Origin: Providencia rettgeri
GTDB taxonomy: Bacteria; Pseudomonadota; Gammaproteobacteria; Enterobacterales; Enterobacteriaceae
Direction: 5' to 3'
NCBI RefSeq assembly: GCF_023205015.1
Contig: NZ_CP096258.1
Span: forward strand, 1,922,001-1,986,000
Length of the DNA stretch: 64,000 nucleotides
A program made the position numbers and the translations under genes. The notes below the pieces were generated by a model. It worked only from the letters and a program-made list of their open reading frames with translations. It searched no databases and was not told where the DNA came from. This document shows positions 18,301 to 26,896 of the stretch, piece after piece. Within the stretch, counting starts at the first letter, position 1; every line of letters starts with the position of its first letter.

Positions 18301-21300
18301 GTTTGATTGCGGATGCAATAGGACGTCAGCAAACCGTTTTAGTGGTATGTCAAAAACCTGCGGCACTAGAGGTAGTCTATAAGCGTTTGATTGCGAATGG
18401 ATTAGGAGATAGAGCGCTATATATCAGCCAAAGTCAAAGAGGGCGTGACACTATTTTGGCAGTGAGGGAGCAAATTGAGCAACTTTGGGAACAAGGAAAA
18501 AGCCAGCTCAGTGAGCGTGATTGGCTAGGAGAAAGAACTCATCTTGTTAATCGCGTTCAACTTTTTGAACGAAAATTAGACAGTTATTTTCACTCGCTGA
18601 ATAATATCGACGAAAAGTTTCAAGTATCTTATAAACAAGTATTAATCCAATTGATTGAACTTGAAAAGCTTCCTCATTTTGATATTGATGAACAGAAAAT
18701 TAAGCCATTATTAGCACAACTTGATAGTCATACGATTGAGCAACTAACGGATGACTTGAAGTTACATACATATACATGGTGGCAATTGGATTATGAAAAT
18801 AATGCACTAAACGCCTTAGCGCAGTTTACGGCAGGCGATCCTCAATATTTATTGTTTAATCAATCTATTACTACATTGATTGAGACGGAAAAGCAGCGTG
18901 ATGAAGCCTACCAAACAGAATATCAGCAAATTACGTTGACTCAATTATCGACTCATGAGCAATGGTTAACACAGTATGAAACACAATTTAACCAACTAAC
19001 GACTGAACAATGGCAGGCACTCTCCCGTTGGTTACCACTCTTTAGTGGTGAAGCGGGAAATTCCATTATTCGCCAACTTCAGCAGTTGTATGAGCGTTTA
19101 TTATCGATTAGTGAAGAGAATACAGACCCGTTATTATTCCCTGTACTTAGGGAGGTTGATAATCAGCATCTTGCCCAATTATCTCGGGCATTGATGGAAA
19201 CAATACAAGGGTCATGGTTGCGTTTCTTGAACCCGTATTACTACCGTCGGCAAAACCAATTAAAGTCATTTATGGCAAGCAGCGGCTTAGCATCTACGAC
19301 TGAAAAACAGACGTCAGTGCATAACACCATCGCCGCTGAGCAACAATGGCGTTTGCTTGCACAGGAATTACAGCCGCTATATCAACAGCTTGGTCTTGAA
19401 CTTCAGTTGGGTCACCAATGGCGTAGTACATTGCAACCGCTAGTCATGCAACTAAAACAAGTCGCGGATATGGCTGAGCTTCTCGCTCAGTACCCTGAAC
19501 CAGTGCATTTTATAGACGCGATTATTCAGCAACAAAAAACAGGATTTACTCATCAATGCTATGAAGTCAGGGCGGCCATAGCAAAATTACGCGCAGGAAC
19601 GGAAAGCTTAAACCAGCTGAGTGAGCTAGGTAGCGTATTTTCATCAGAAACAGTTGAACGGTTTAAAATGGCCATAGTAAACGGCGAGTCATATACCGCT
19701 GAACTGGTGAAAATCGAGGAACAAAAAGAAAATTTATTACGTTACCAAACATTTAGGTCGGATACTCAACACTTTTCGCCGCAGCATTGGGGACTCCTTG
19801 GGCTATTAAAACCGGCAATTCAGTCGCTTATTGCCAATGACAATTTCACAACGCAATGGCGAGAACAATTAGTCCAAACTGTTAACTATTACTTCTGTCT
19901 GTTCACTAAAGCGCAGTTAGTGGCAACATTGCCTGCATTAAGCACCAACCACGACCAGCTGATGTCGGATCTAGCCGAATTAGAGAATGCCCAAAGACAA
20001 TTACAACAATTCAATAAATTGGCATTGACGGCGAATATAGATATCAAAATGTTAGGAAGCCGTCGTGAATGGGAAGAAATTACTCGTTTAGCAGGGCCAA
20101 GAGCTCGACGTTTGAGGGAGTTTATACAAGAAGGTCGAGAGATTGGATTAATGCAACTACGCCCCGTTTGGCTGATGACACCCGATGTGGCGAGCCAAGT
20201 ACTTCCACTTGAAAGCGCTATGTTTGACAGTGTTATCTATGACGAAGCCTCACAGATGCCAATTGAATTTGCATTATCGACCTTATTTAGAGCTAAGCAG
20301 GCTATTGTTAGTGGCGATGAAAAGCAAATGCCGCCTTCAAAATTTTTCACAGGAAAGCTAATTGAAGAGGATATTGATGACGAAGAGGATGACCAACAAG
20401 AATTGGCGGGAGAGCAATGGGATTATCGGCAAATCAGTGATTGTCCTGATTTATTGCATTTAGCGCGAACCGTATTACCTATTCATACGCTGGATATTCA
20501 TTACCGTTCTGCCTACCGAGAACTAATCAATTTCTCCAATTTCGCCTTTTATGAAAATAGGCTCAATATTCCAGCGCACTTTTCAGCCAAAATGGTCAGT
20601 GAAATTAAGCCATTACAGCTTATTCCAGTTAATGGTACTTATGTTAACCAAAGCAATGAAGCGGAAGCTATCGTCATCGTAGAACATTTGGCCTCAATGT
20701 GGCAGCGGCCTTTCGAGCAACGCCCTTCGGTGGGGGTAGTTACATTTAACCAAAAGCAAGCTACATTAATTAACCAAATAATTCAATTACGTGCAGCACA
20801 GGATGAAGACTTTCTTCAAGCCTATGCGAAGGAAACCAAACGCACTCATAATGACGAAGATATGTCATTTTTTGTGAAAAATGTGGAAAATGTGCAAGGT
20901 GATGAACGAGATGTGATTTTATTTTCTACCACATTTGGTCGCAATACACAGGGGACATTCAGACGTAACTTCGGGGTATTAGGGCAAACCGGTGGAGAAC
21001 GGCGTTTAAATGTTGCTATTACTCGTGCTCGTCAGCAAGTCGTGATTATGTCATCGATGCCAATAGATGAAATTTCTGATTTATTAGCCACTTACCGCAA
21101 ACCAGAAATCCCACGGGATTATTTACAAGGCTATCTGGCTTATGCATTAAATGCATGTAACCCATTAATGCAAAAAGAAAACGAAAAACTTCTCCACCGC
21201 ATGTGCCATACGCGGTCTGCAGTTGATAGCGAAACGCTCCCGAAAAATGCGTTTGTCGATTCGGTCATGGATTTTATTCGACAAAGTGGCTGGCAGGTAA

Positions 21301-21611
21301 CTACCGCAAGCCAAAATGGGGTATTCCATTTTGATGGTGTTGTTGAGGAGCAAACCAGTGGTCGTTTGCTCATCGGTATTGAATGCGACATACCATCACA
21401 TCCATTATTGAAAACAGCCCGTTCTAGGGAACTGTGGCGTAGCGCTGTTTTGACGCGAGTGGTACCCGCGCGTTATCGAGTTTCTCTTATCGAGTGGTAT
21501 CAAAATCGTGATTTGGCACAGCAACGGCTGCATGGCGCCATTTCTCAGGCTTTATTAACCTCAACCTCCTCTCAAATAGAGAGCTTAGACCCGCAAGAAG
21601 GTGCGTTATGA
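15303..21611 (+). CDS. giant zinc-ribbon / pseudokinase / UPF1-like SF1 helicase fusion, gene 3 of the operon
   Basis: About 2,100 residues. Zinc-ribbon cysteines occur at residues ~7-40 (CPHC...C...C) and ~81-99 (CVNGH...CLEC). A protein-kinase-like domain spans ~115-370, ending in APETL and SDWWSLGVILLEQL. Its catalytic loop reads HRNLCPANLL, so the HRD aspartate is Asn, and DFG is replaced by EYG, which suggests a pseudokinase. A long linker leads to an SF1 helicase: GPPGTGKSQT near 987, a ~650-residue helical insertion, YDEASQMP near 1646, SGDEKQMPP, HYRS, VENVQGDERDV near 1862 and LNVAITRAR near 1900. The last ~120 residues resemble the Vsr/MTES_1575 nuclease-fold tail of such helicases, but the expected ExK reads ECD. 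It overlaps the next gene by 4 bp. TTG 15291 is an alternative start. Confidence 0.85.
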   Translation: MTMIRFCPHCQTERPLTEIFCAGQIKTPQGDNQLCGWDLTLEPIHESGWRPIDVPNSSVERPQLHIDENNQNNQIIEQRVCVNGHPMGEGDFICLECGEDAAVELRNTEEPSQTRIGNWRLERRINQTDSPRERYLVTHIESEKSGVLTLYQKGEEPDPTIYQVLQLIPTDHVPEFYETGRWENRAWHVTELLEGGSLNQFIQQGDFWQPHEIPKLVEEMGQAIAAFTEHGLRHRNLCPANLLIRSREPLDIVVIEYGSASLSEFDLDIVTPLDISRYSAPETLAGGVSAASDWWSLGVILLEQLTRGQCFAQIHDNAFLIRVMTNGVDLPDDLDPNLQLLLRGLLCRDRFLRWQWPQVSAWLEGKAVQAPQTAIAGSSAQYHQVQFAGQQFSQPDTFAMAAGEQAHWDDAVQFLLRGELTSWLAKFDNSQEQLKQLQGFLDSEKSLDESEQSEINQDIKLTLALKILNPNMPFIYRGEIITPAWLLEQPALAYALISEPLNQHIQYIDPQHWLVQLYHRQCLVRQRAEQLNILLNEESLKLYLLITSISQLAARWELLHSQFPDSHNESLQALLDRQNRQEIDYILLLSADLGQFIALSTLVEQAFELAEQNDIHSFDKAIAKNQLLLPRGELYQLINLRVSDFKRIGLPELDSWVDNFLLTRRLPLEKILVLLAIPFEHWQVPESQKYVLEVLRFFTQKLTSVTQRGNLVRMRLTQNTGRVDLMECDSPVRRANMLLEHLLNRKKSAVTIDSDLLLQHQGVNNRLRILHSDTQLYQRDTGIDGMYLGFPFLLLHTQPNQIKPRIAPLFLWPVSLRTSLAQNSPIQLSFDQERGAIRLNPALASFAGIPSVTEWQTVLDNLLSKAGLTIEDMMETLSSLLPIQGTELTPLPSITAPIAENSAQICCSAVLFHTSFIGQAMSSDLQQIAGQPISQTALATMLKVTPLDNINGIQSDNLLNQYALSLADPSQEQVVQAAQGNTGLLIEGPPGTGKSQTIVSLIADAIGRQQTVLVVCQKPAALEVVYKRLIANGLGDRALYISQSQRGRDTILAVREQIEQLWEQGKSQLSERDWLGERTHLVNRVQLFERKLDSYFHSLNNIDEKFQVSYKQVLIQLIELEKLPHFDIDEQKIKPLLAQLDSHTIEQLTDDLKLHTYTWWQLDYENNALNALAQFTAGDPQYLLFNQSITTLIETEKQRDEAYQTEYQQITLTQLSTHEQWLTQYETQFNQLTTEQWQALSRWLPLFSGEAGNSIIRQLQQLYERLLSISEENTDPLLFPVLREVDNQHLAQLSRALMETIQGSWLRFLNPYYYRRQNQLKSFMASSGLASTTEKQTSVHNTIAAEQQWRLLAQELQPLYQQLGLELQLGHQWRSTLQPLVMQLKQVADMAELLAQYPEPVHFIDAIIQQQKTGFTHQCYEVRAAIAKLRAGTESLNQLSELGSVFSSETVERFKMAIVNGESYTAELVKIEEQKENLLRYQTFRSDTQHFSPQHWGLLGLLKPAIQSLIANDNFTTQWREQLVQTVNYYFCLFTKAQLVATLPALSTNHDQLMSDLAELENAQRQLQQFNKLALTANIDIKMLGSRREWEEITRLAGPRARRLREFIQEGREIGLMQLRPVWLMTPDVASQVLPLESAMFDSVIYDEASQMPIEFALSTLFRAKQAIVSGDEKQMPPSKFFTGKLIEEDIDDEEDDQQELAGEQWDYRQISDCPDLLHLARTVLPIHTLDIHYRSAYRELINFSNFAFYENRLNIPAHFSAKMVSEIKPLQLIPVNGTYVNQSNEAEAIVIVEHLASMWQRPFEQRPSVGVVTFNQKQATLINQIIQLRAAQDEDFLQAYAKETKRTHNDEDMSFFVKNVENVQGDERDVILFSTTFGRNTQGTFRRNFGVLGQTGGERRLNVAITRARQQVVIMSSMPIDEISDLLATYRKPEIPRDYLQGYLAYALNACNPLMQKENEKLLHRMCHTRSAVDSETLPKNAFVDSVMDFIRQSGWQVTTASQNGVFHFDGVVEEQTSGRLLIGIECDIPSHPLLKTARSRELWRSAVLTRVVPARYRVSLIEWYQNRDLAQQRLHGAISQALLTSTSSQIESLDPQEGAL

Positions 21612-22960
21612 GTTCATCGGTTCATCGTATAACTGTTAGGGAAATGAATGAAATTCAGTGCCGGCGTCAGCTTGTGGTAGCTAAACGTCGATTTAAACAG
21701 TGGCAAATATTGGCAAACAATAGCCAATATCATCAGCCGCGTATTGCACAAATCACACAAGCTTATCAGCAGCTAATGGAAAATGCTGCTCAGCTTGCCA
21801 CATTGTCATCACGCAATTTAAGCTTATTGAATAACCAATTGGTTGAGTTTACTGGGACACTGAATAACGAAGTACAGGAAGTTCGTGAGCAACAACTTGA
21901 AAAACAAGCGTTATTAGCCCGGACAAAAAAACACAGAGAACATAATTTGGCTGAGTTAATCACATTGGTTCGTGAAAAACTGCCAAATGAAGTCGAACTA
22001 CTTGCACAATTAGTTTCGGCAAGTGAACAGGATGAAAATCAATCGAATAAACTGATTTTTAAAGCACTCGCTTTATTGAGTCCGCAATCAGCAGCATTAA
22101 CGCCAACAGCTGTGGCATTATTGAATCAACTAAAAGCACAATCTGAAGGCGTAAAACAATTCTGGCAATCAGGCTTACCTCAAACGCCGTTTGCTAAGCA
22201 ATGTGAACAGATCCTATTGATGATTGAAAAACTGAAATTGATGACCTCAATTGATGATGCTCAACGTGCTGAGCAACAACTGGTTGAGCTTCGGGAGCTT
22301 AAAGAAGGCACACAGCGCCATTTACGTGCCGATTCATTGATCATGACATTGGCGGAGCAATTAAAGTTAAGCCAGCAACGCGTCGAACTTATCGATAAAA
22401 TTGAACAGCTTTGTGATGAATTGGCTATTTTTGCGAGTGACGAAAATGAAGTCATGATTTCGAATGCGCTAGCGAGTATACAATCAAGCTCGATAGAAGC
22501 GTTAACCACATGGATCGATAAGCTAGGCAGCGCAGTGAGTGTAGCCGAGCAACAAGTTGTTGCTGCTGCACAAAGGAAAACGGTCTTAGATGGGTTAGGG
22601 AAACTCGGTTATCAAGTTCAAGATACGGATGTTAAAGCATGGCTGGAGGATGGCAAAGTGGTTGTCACACATCCTGCCACGCCGGGATATGGGCTTGAAT
22701 TAGGCGGGAAACAAGCGCGTTTTCAAGCGCGTACAGTGGCTTTTTCTGCAGGGCGAGATAATTCACGAGACTTGGATGTTGATGCAATTTGGTGCAATCA
22801 GCACCAACAATTACAAGATATTATTGCTCAAACAGATGCGGAACTTGTTGTTGAACAGGCGCTACCAGCTGGAAGTGGCGAAATGAAAGTGTATGAAACT
22901 CAATCTGAAGAGCAACGTCGCAATATTGCTATAAACCAACCCAAAACACGCAGTAAGTAA
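21608..22960 (+). CDS. coiled-coil protein, gene 4 of the operon
   Basis: A 450-residue soluble protein starting at an ATGA overlap with the helicase gene. Residues ~15-130 and ~200-330 are rich in Glu, Gln, Leu and Lys in heptad-like patterns (EVREQQLEKQALLARTKKH, LIDKIEQLCDEL), indicating long coiled coils. The C-terminal ~110 residues (LDGLGKLGYQVQDTDVKAWLEDGKVVVTHPATPGYGLELGG region) look globular. No catalytic motif, signal or membrane segment is seen. I do not recognise the family. Tight coupling suggests it works with the helicase, perhaps as a structural or adaptor subunit. Confidence 0.7.
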   Translation: MSSSVHRITVREMNEIQCRRQLVVAKRRFKQWQILANNSQYHQPRIAQITQAYQQLMENAAQLATLSSRNLSLLNNQLVEFTGTLNNEVQEVREQQLEKQALLARTKKHREHNLAELITLVREKLPNEVELLAQLVSASEQDENQSNKLIFKALALLSPQSAALTPTAVALLNQLKAQSEGVKQFWQSGLPQTPFAKQCEQILLMIEKLKLMTSIDDAQRAEQQLVELRELKEGTQRHLRADSLIMTLAEQLKLSQQRVELIDKIEQLCDELAIFASDENEVMISNALASIQSSSIEALTTWIDKLGSAVSVAEQQVVAAAQRKTVLDGLGKLGYQVQDTDVKAWLEDGKVVVTHPATPGYGLELGGKQARFQARTVAFSAGRDNSRDLDVDAIWCNQHQQLQDIIAQTDAELVVEQALPAGSGEMKVYETQSEEQRRNIAINQPKTRSK

Positions 22961-23007
22961 ATATGGCTAAAAAAGCTTTAGTCGCATATTAGGAAATTAT
23001 TTAAAAT

Positions 23008-23046
23008 AAAAAAGCTGAATTCGTTAGGCGCGAATTCAGCTTTTTT
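23008..23046. terminator. bidirectional Rho-independent terminator between the four-gene operon and sitABCD
   Basis: A perfect stem of A6-GCTGAATTCG against CGAATTCAGC-T6 with a 7-base loop (TTAGGCG). The A-run and T-run make it work for both converging transcripts. It starts 47 bp past the coiled-coil gene stop and ends 17 bp before the sitD stop. Confidence 0.93.
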
Positions 23047-23063
23047 GTTATGTCTGCCATTTA

Positions 23064-23930
23064 TTATGCGGTATGCATACTTTGTGGGTTTGTTTGTCCT
23101 TTTTTACGGGCTAATACGATTTTGCTATACAGTAATGCAATCACAAAATACACAGCCTGAGTAACAACGATAGTTGGCCCAGTTGTCGCATTGATGTGGA
23201 AACTCAAAATAGTGCCTATGACGCTGGATGTCACTGAAGCGATGATGGCGACTACCAGCATTTTACCGAAGCTCCGGCATAGGACAAATGCAATAATTCC
23301 CGGTGAGATCAGCATGGCAATAACTAAAATGATCCCAACCGCTTGCAGTGAAGCGACAATGGTTAATGCAAGTAAAGACAGTAAACCATAATGTATCAGT
23401 TTGACGGGTAGGCCAATCACTCGGGCTTGGTTAGGGTCAAAACAATATAGCATAAAATCTTTACGTTTCAGTAAGATAATCGCAATGGTGACGCCTGCAA
23501 ATAACAAGATTTGTTTAAATTCGCTATCCGTGATCCCTAAAATATCGCCAAAAAGAATATGTGTTAGGTGCTGTTCTGTATCTATTTTAGCGAACATCAC
23601 TAAACCGACAGCAAACATCCCGGAAAACACAATCCCCATGACGGTATCTTCTTTTATCCGACTATTTTCTTTTAAATATCCCGTTGCGACAGCGCAGAAT
23701 AAGCCAGAGGCGAACGCACCAATAGCCAAGGGAATACCCAATAAAGAGGCAATGATGATCCCAGGTAACACGGCGTGGGAAATTGCATCCCCCATGAGTG
23801 ACCAACCTTTTAATACTAAAAAGCACGATAAGATGGCACACACGGTTCCGCTAACAATTGCGGTTATCAATGCTTTTTGCATAAACGGAAATGCAAATGG
23901 AGCCATCAATAAGTCAATGAAATCACTCAT
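23064..23930 (-). CDS. sitD: Mn/Fe ABC transporter permease SitD
   Basis: A 288-residue ABC-3 family permease with about 8 membrane helices: KALITAIVSGTVCAILSCFLVLKGWSLMGDAISHAVLPG at the N terminus, HILFGDILGI in the middle and ISPGIIAFVL later. It pairs with the SitC permease. ATG 23930 has GGAGCATC upstream and gives the family start MSDFIDLL, so I prefer it to the frame reaching 24062. Its start overlaps the sitC stop by 8 bp. Known Sit systems import Mn2+ (and Fe2+) under MntR and Fur control. Confidence 0.9.
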   Translation of the reverse strand: MSDFIDLLMAPFAFPFMQKALITAIVSGTVCAILSCFLVLKGWSLMGDAISHAVLPGIIIASLLGIPLAIGAFASGLFCAVATGYLKENSRIKEDTVMGIVFSGMFAVGLVMFAKIDTEQHLTHILFGDILGITDSEFKQILLFAGVTIAIILLKRKDFMLYCFDPNQARVIGLPVKLIHYGLLSLLALTIVASLQAVGIILVIAMLISPGIIAFVLCRSFGKMLVVAIIASVTSSVIGTILSFHINATTGPTIVVTQAVYFVIALLYSKIVLARKKGQTNPQSMHTA

Positions 23931-24813
23931 GAGATGCTCCTTGTTGGTGTGATTGGTGTAGTTGAGCGACTTCCTTTTTGGCTTTACGTTTTGAGGCAAG
24001 AATACCGTGCTTAGGTGCAAAGAAAAATGCCAGCAGGAAAATAATAGTCTGTAGGGTGACAATTAACCCACCGGTAGCACCATTAAGGAAATAACTGATA
24101 TAAGCGCCAACAGCACTGGTTACGGTACCAATCGTGACTGAAATAATGAGTAAGCGTTTAAATTGATCGGTTAATAAATAAGCGGTTGCACCTGGTGTAA
24201 CAACCATCGCAATAACAAGGATTGCCCCAACAGTTTGTAAGGCAGCGACGGTACAAGCACTTAATAAGGTAAAGAAAATAATTTTTAGGCGTAATGGATT
24301 CAAGCCAATGGACCGCGCGTGGCTTTCATCAAAAAAAACGGCTAATAAATCTTTCCATAAGCACAACAGAACAATAAATGAAACGCCGATAATAATTTCT
24401 ACTTGTAACACGTCAGAATCCGCAATACCTAAAATATTACCAAAAATAATACTTTGCACATTGACGGATGTTGGGTTCAATGAAACGATCAACAAACCTG
24501 CCGCAAAAAAAGTAGAAAAGATAAAGCCAATAACAGCATCTTCACGTAAACGAGTTAGATGCTTTATTAATGTCATGGCAAGTGCTGCAAGGATCCCGGT
24601 AAAAAAGGCGCCTGCCGCATAGGGTAAACCTAAAGCATAAGCACCAGCCACTCCTGGGACAACGGAGTGGGAGAGCGCATCTCCCATTAATGACCAGCCT
24701 TTTAACATCAAATACGCTGATAAAAATGCACAGACAGCACCAACAATGGCGCTGACCCAAATGGCTTTTATCATAAAATCATATTCAAAGGGCTGTAATA
24801 ACATCTCAATCAT
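23923..24813 (-). CDS. sitC: Mn/Fe ABC transporter permease SitC
   Basis: A 296-residue ABC-3 permease beginning MIEMLLQPFEYDFMIKAIW. It shares LMLKGWSLMGDALSHSVVPG, IIFGNILGIADSD, FFDESHARSIGL and VIAMVVTPGATAYLL with YfeC/SitC proteins. A cytoplasmic Lys/Gln/His-rich tail (KRKAKKEVAQLHQSHQQ) may touch metal or the ATPase. It overlaps sitB by 4 bp at the start and sitD by 8 bp at the end. Confidence 0.9.
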   Translation of the reverse strand: MIEMLLQPFEYDFMIKAIWVSAIVGAVCAFLSAYLMLKGWSLMGDALSHSVVPGVAGAYALGLPYAAGAFFTGILAALAMTLIKHLTRLREDAVIGFIFSTFFAAGLLIVSLNPTSVNVQSIIFGNILGIADSDVLQVEIIIGVSFIVLLCLWKDLLAVFFDESHARSIGLNPLRLKIIFFTLLSACTVAALQTVGAILVIAMVVTPGATAYLLTDQFKRLLIISVTIGTVTSAVGAYISYFLNGATGGLIVTLQTIIFLLAFFFAPKHGILASKRKAKKEVAQLHQSHQQGASHE

Positions 24814-25700
24814 TCGGAACCCTTAGCTTGGTTTTTTCGAACAGGCGCATCATGGTCATGACCATAGAATACAGCTGCTCTTTCATCATCGGTAATGACG
24901 GTGACAGAGCGTGGGTCATCATCATCATGAAGCTCTTGACCTGACAGGTTAATATGACGCAGCACACCACCAAACGCATTTTGTAGATTACGCTGTGTAA
25001 ACGTGGTTTCGGTTGGGCCACTGGCTAACACTGTGCGATTGATTAAAATTACGTGGTCGCAAAACTCAGGCACACTGCCCAAGTTATGTGTTGAAACGAG
25101 GATAAGGTGGCCTTCGTCACGCAAACTACGCAGCAGGTCAATAATGGCGTTTTCAGTTTTAACATCAACCCCCGTAAAGGGTTCATCAAGGAGTAAAACT
25201 TTGCCTTCTTGTGCAAGTGCTCGTGCTAAAAAAACCCGTTTTTTCTGACCGCCTGAGAGCTCGCCTATTTGGCGATGCTCAAGTCCTGCAAGATCAACCC
25301 GTTCTAATGCCATTTTGACAGCGTCTTTATCGGCTTGTTTAGGGATGCGAAAAAAACCCATCTTGCCATATCGGCCCATCATCACAACATCTGAAACGAG
25401 AACAGGAAAGTTCCAGTCTACTTCTTCTGTTTGTGGGACATACGCAATCACGTTTTCTTTCAGAGCCGTTTTTATCGGCTGGTCATTTAATGTCACACTG
25501 CCAGAAGATGGGGTGACAAGCCCCATAATGGTTTTAAATAGCGTGGACTTTCCACTTCCATTTACGCCAACTAAGGCACAAATAGAGCCACCAGAGATTG
25601 TAAAGCTTGCGTCATAGATGGCGGTGTGACCATTGTTATATGTCACTGTCGCATCATCGACGATAAGATTCGGGTGTTCGAATTGACTTGAGTGATTCAT
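24810..25700 (-). CDS. sitB: Mn/Fe ABC transporter ATP-binding protein SitB
   Basis: A 296-residue ABC ATPase with Walker A LVGVNGSGKST, the Q-loop in VPQTEEVDWNFPV, signature LSGGQKKRVFLARAL, Walker B VLLLDEPFTGVD and the switch His in LVSTHNLG. The family-specific DWNFPVLVSDVVMMGRYGKMG matches SitB/YfeB. The C-terminal ~40 residues are rich in His and Asp (ELHDDDDPRS, YGHDHDAPV), a possible metal-sensing or binding tail. It starts one base after the sitA stop. Confidence 0.92.
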   Translation of the reverse strand: MNHSSQFEHPNLIVDDATVTYNNGHTAIYDASFTISGGSICALVGVNGSGKSTLFKTIMGLVTPSSGSVTLNDQPIKTALKENVIAYVPQTEEVDWNFPVLVSDVVMMGRYGKMGFFRIPKQADKDAVKMALERVDLAGLEHRQIGELSGGQKKRVFLARALAQEGKVLLLDEPFTGVDVKTENAIIDLLRSLRDEGHLILVSTHNLGSVPEFCDHVILINRTVLASGPTETTFTQRNLQNAFGGVLRHINLSGQELHDDDDPRSVTVITDDERAAVFYGHDHDAPVRKNQAKGSE

Positions 25701-25701
25701 A

Positions 25702-26613
25702 TTACTGTGAAAATCCTTTCGCTATCGTGTCTACAGTCGTATTTAAAAGGTCTATATAGGTTGGTACCGGGCCATCGGCCGCTGACAATGAGTCAACATA
25801 TAATACGCCACCGTATTTTGCCCCTGTTTCTTTGCTGACTTGGCGAGCAGGCTTATCAGAGATTGTACTTTCACTAAATACCACAGGAATGTTGTATTTA
25901 CGGACGGTATCAATCACCTTTTTTACTTGTTGAGGAGAGCCTTGCTCTTCCGCATTGATTGGCCATAAATAGACTTCTTTAAAGCCATAATCTTTTGTTA
26001 AATAGCTAAATGCGCCTTCACTTGAAACTAACCAACGTTCATTTTCTGGAATGCGGTTTAAGCGCTCACGTAAAGGGGCATCAAGCTCAGCAATTTGCTG
26101 CGCATATTTTTTCGCATTAGCATTATAGGTTTCTGCATTTTCAGGATCATATTTGACTAATGCTTGACGAATATTCTCAATATAAATCTTAGCATTGGCA
26201 GGTGACATCCATGCATGTGGGTTCGGGTTATCTTTATACTCACCTTCACGAATTGGCATTGGCTCAATACCTTCGGTGACTACGACAGCAGGGACATTTT
26301 TAAAGTTTTCAAAGAAACGTTTGAACCAAACTTCCAGGTTCATCCCATTCCATAAAATTAAATCAGCGTCATAGGCTTTCATAATATCTTTAGGCGTCGG
26401 TTGATAACCGTGAATCTCAGCCCCTGGTTTCGTTATAGACTCGACAATTGCCGCATCTCCAGCTACATTTTGAGCGATATCTTGGATAATAGTAAAAGTG
26501 GTGACAACCTTAAATTTTTTAGCAAAAGCTGGCTGGCTAAAAAAGATGACTGCTATCAAAGCAAACATACTGGTTAGTAAAGGTGCAGATAATCGAGATA
26601 CGTTCTTCTTCAT
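25702..26613 (-). CDS. sitA: Mn/Fe-binding periplasmic protein SitA
   Basis: A 303-residue cluster A-I (PsaA/YfeA-type) solute-binding protein. ATG 26613 begins MKKNVSRLSAPLLTSMFALIAVIFFSQPAFA, a Sec signal peptide cut after AFA. Metal ligands of the family are visible: His in GAEIHGYQP, His in NPHAWMSP, Glu in SSEGAFSYL and Asp in YVDSLS. AGGGTC lies about 9 bases upstream. In-frame ATGs further up (26631, 26655) would disrupt the signal peptide. A Fur box lies 80-110 bp upstream. Confidence 0.92.
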   Translation of the reverse strand: MKKNVSRLSAPLLTSMFALIAVIFFSQPAFAKKFKVVTTFTIIQDIAQNVAGDAAIVESITKPGAEIHGYQPTPKDIMKAYDADLILWNGMNLEVWFKRFFENFKNVPAVVVTEGIEPMPIREGEYKDNPNPHAWMSPANAKIYIENIRQALVKYDPENAETYNANAKKYAQQIAELDAPLRERLNRIPENERWLVSSEGAFSYLTKDYGFKEVYLWPINAEEQGSPQQVKKVIDTVRKYNIPVVFSESTISDKPARQVSKETGAKYGGVLYVDSLSAADGPVPTYIDLLNTTVDTIAKGFSQ

Positions 26614-26691
26614 AAAAGTTGACCCTGACATTATTAGTTTAGCGTTTTTTAACATAGAGTTGTTAAGGTTTATAACAATTATATTTTATAT

Positions 26692-26724
26692 CTCAATTGA
26701 TAATGATAATCAATATCAATTGAG
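26692..26724 (-). promoter_or_regulatory. Fur box / large palindrome upstream of sitA
   Basis: A core at 26699-26717 reads GATAATGATAATCAATATC, which differs from the classical 19-bp Fur consensus at one base by my count. It sits inside a larger inverted repeat with perfect 11-bp arms CTCAATTGATA and TATCAATTGAG. The position, ~80-110 bp before the sitA start, suits a promoter operator. Iron control of sitABCD is therefore likely. No convincing MntR box was seen here. Confidence 0.85.
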
Positions 26725-26896
26725 GAAAATAAACATAAAAATTGTGGAATAGCATTATTTATCATTATAGGCTTCTAAGTCCCATGGCTATTTGTATGAC
26801 TAAAACACGTCCTGAAGTAAAAGTTAAGTAAAAATTATTTTATTTTTCTTGGGATTAGTTATTCTGCCATCGGCTTTCATCGCAGAGGATTCGACA

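Noticed and set aside
26645..26675. Possible MntR box near sitA (AACATAG...GGTTTA)
   Set aside because: Only one half-site matches and the dyad is poor; the Fur box is much stronger.
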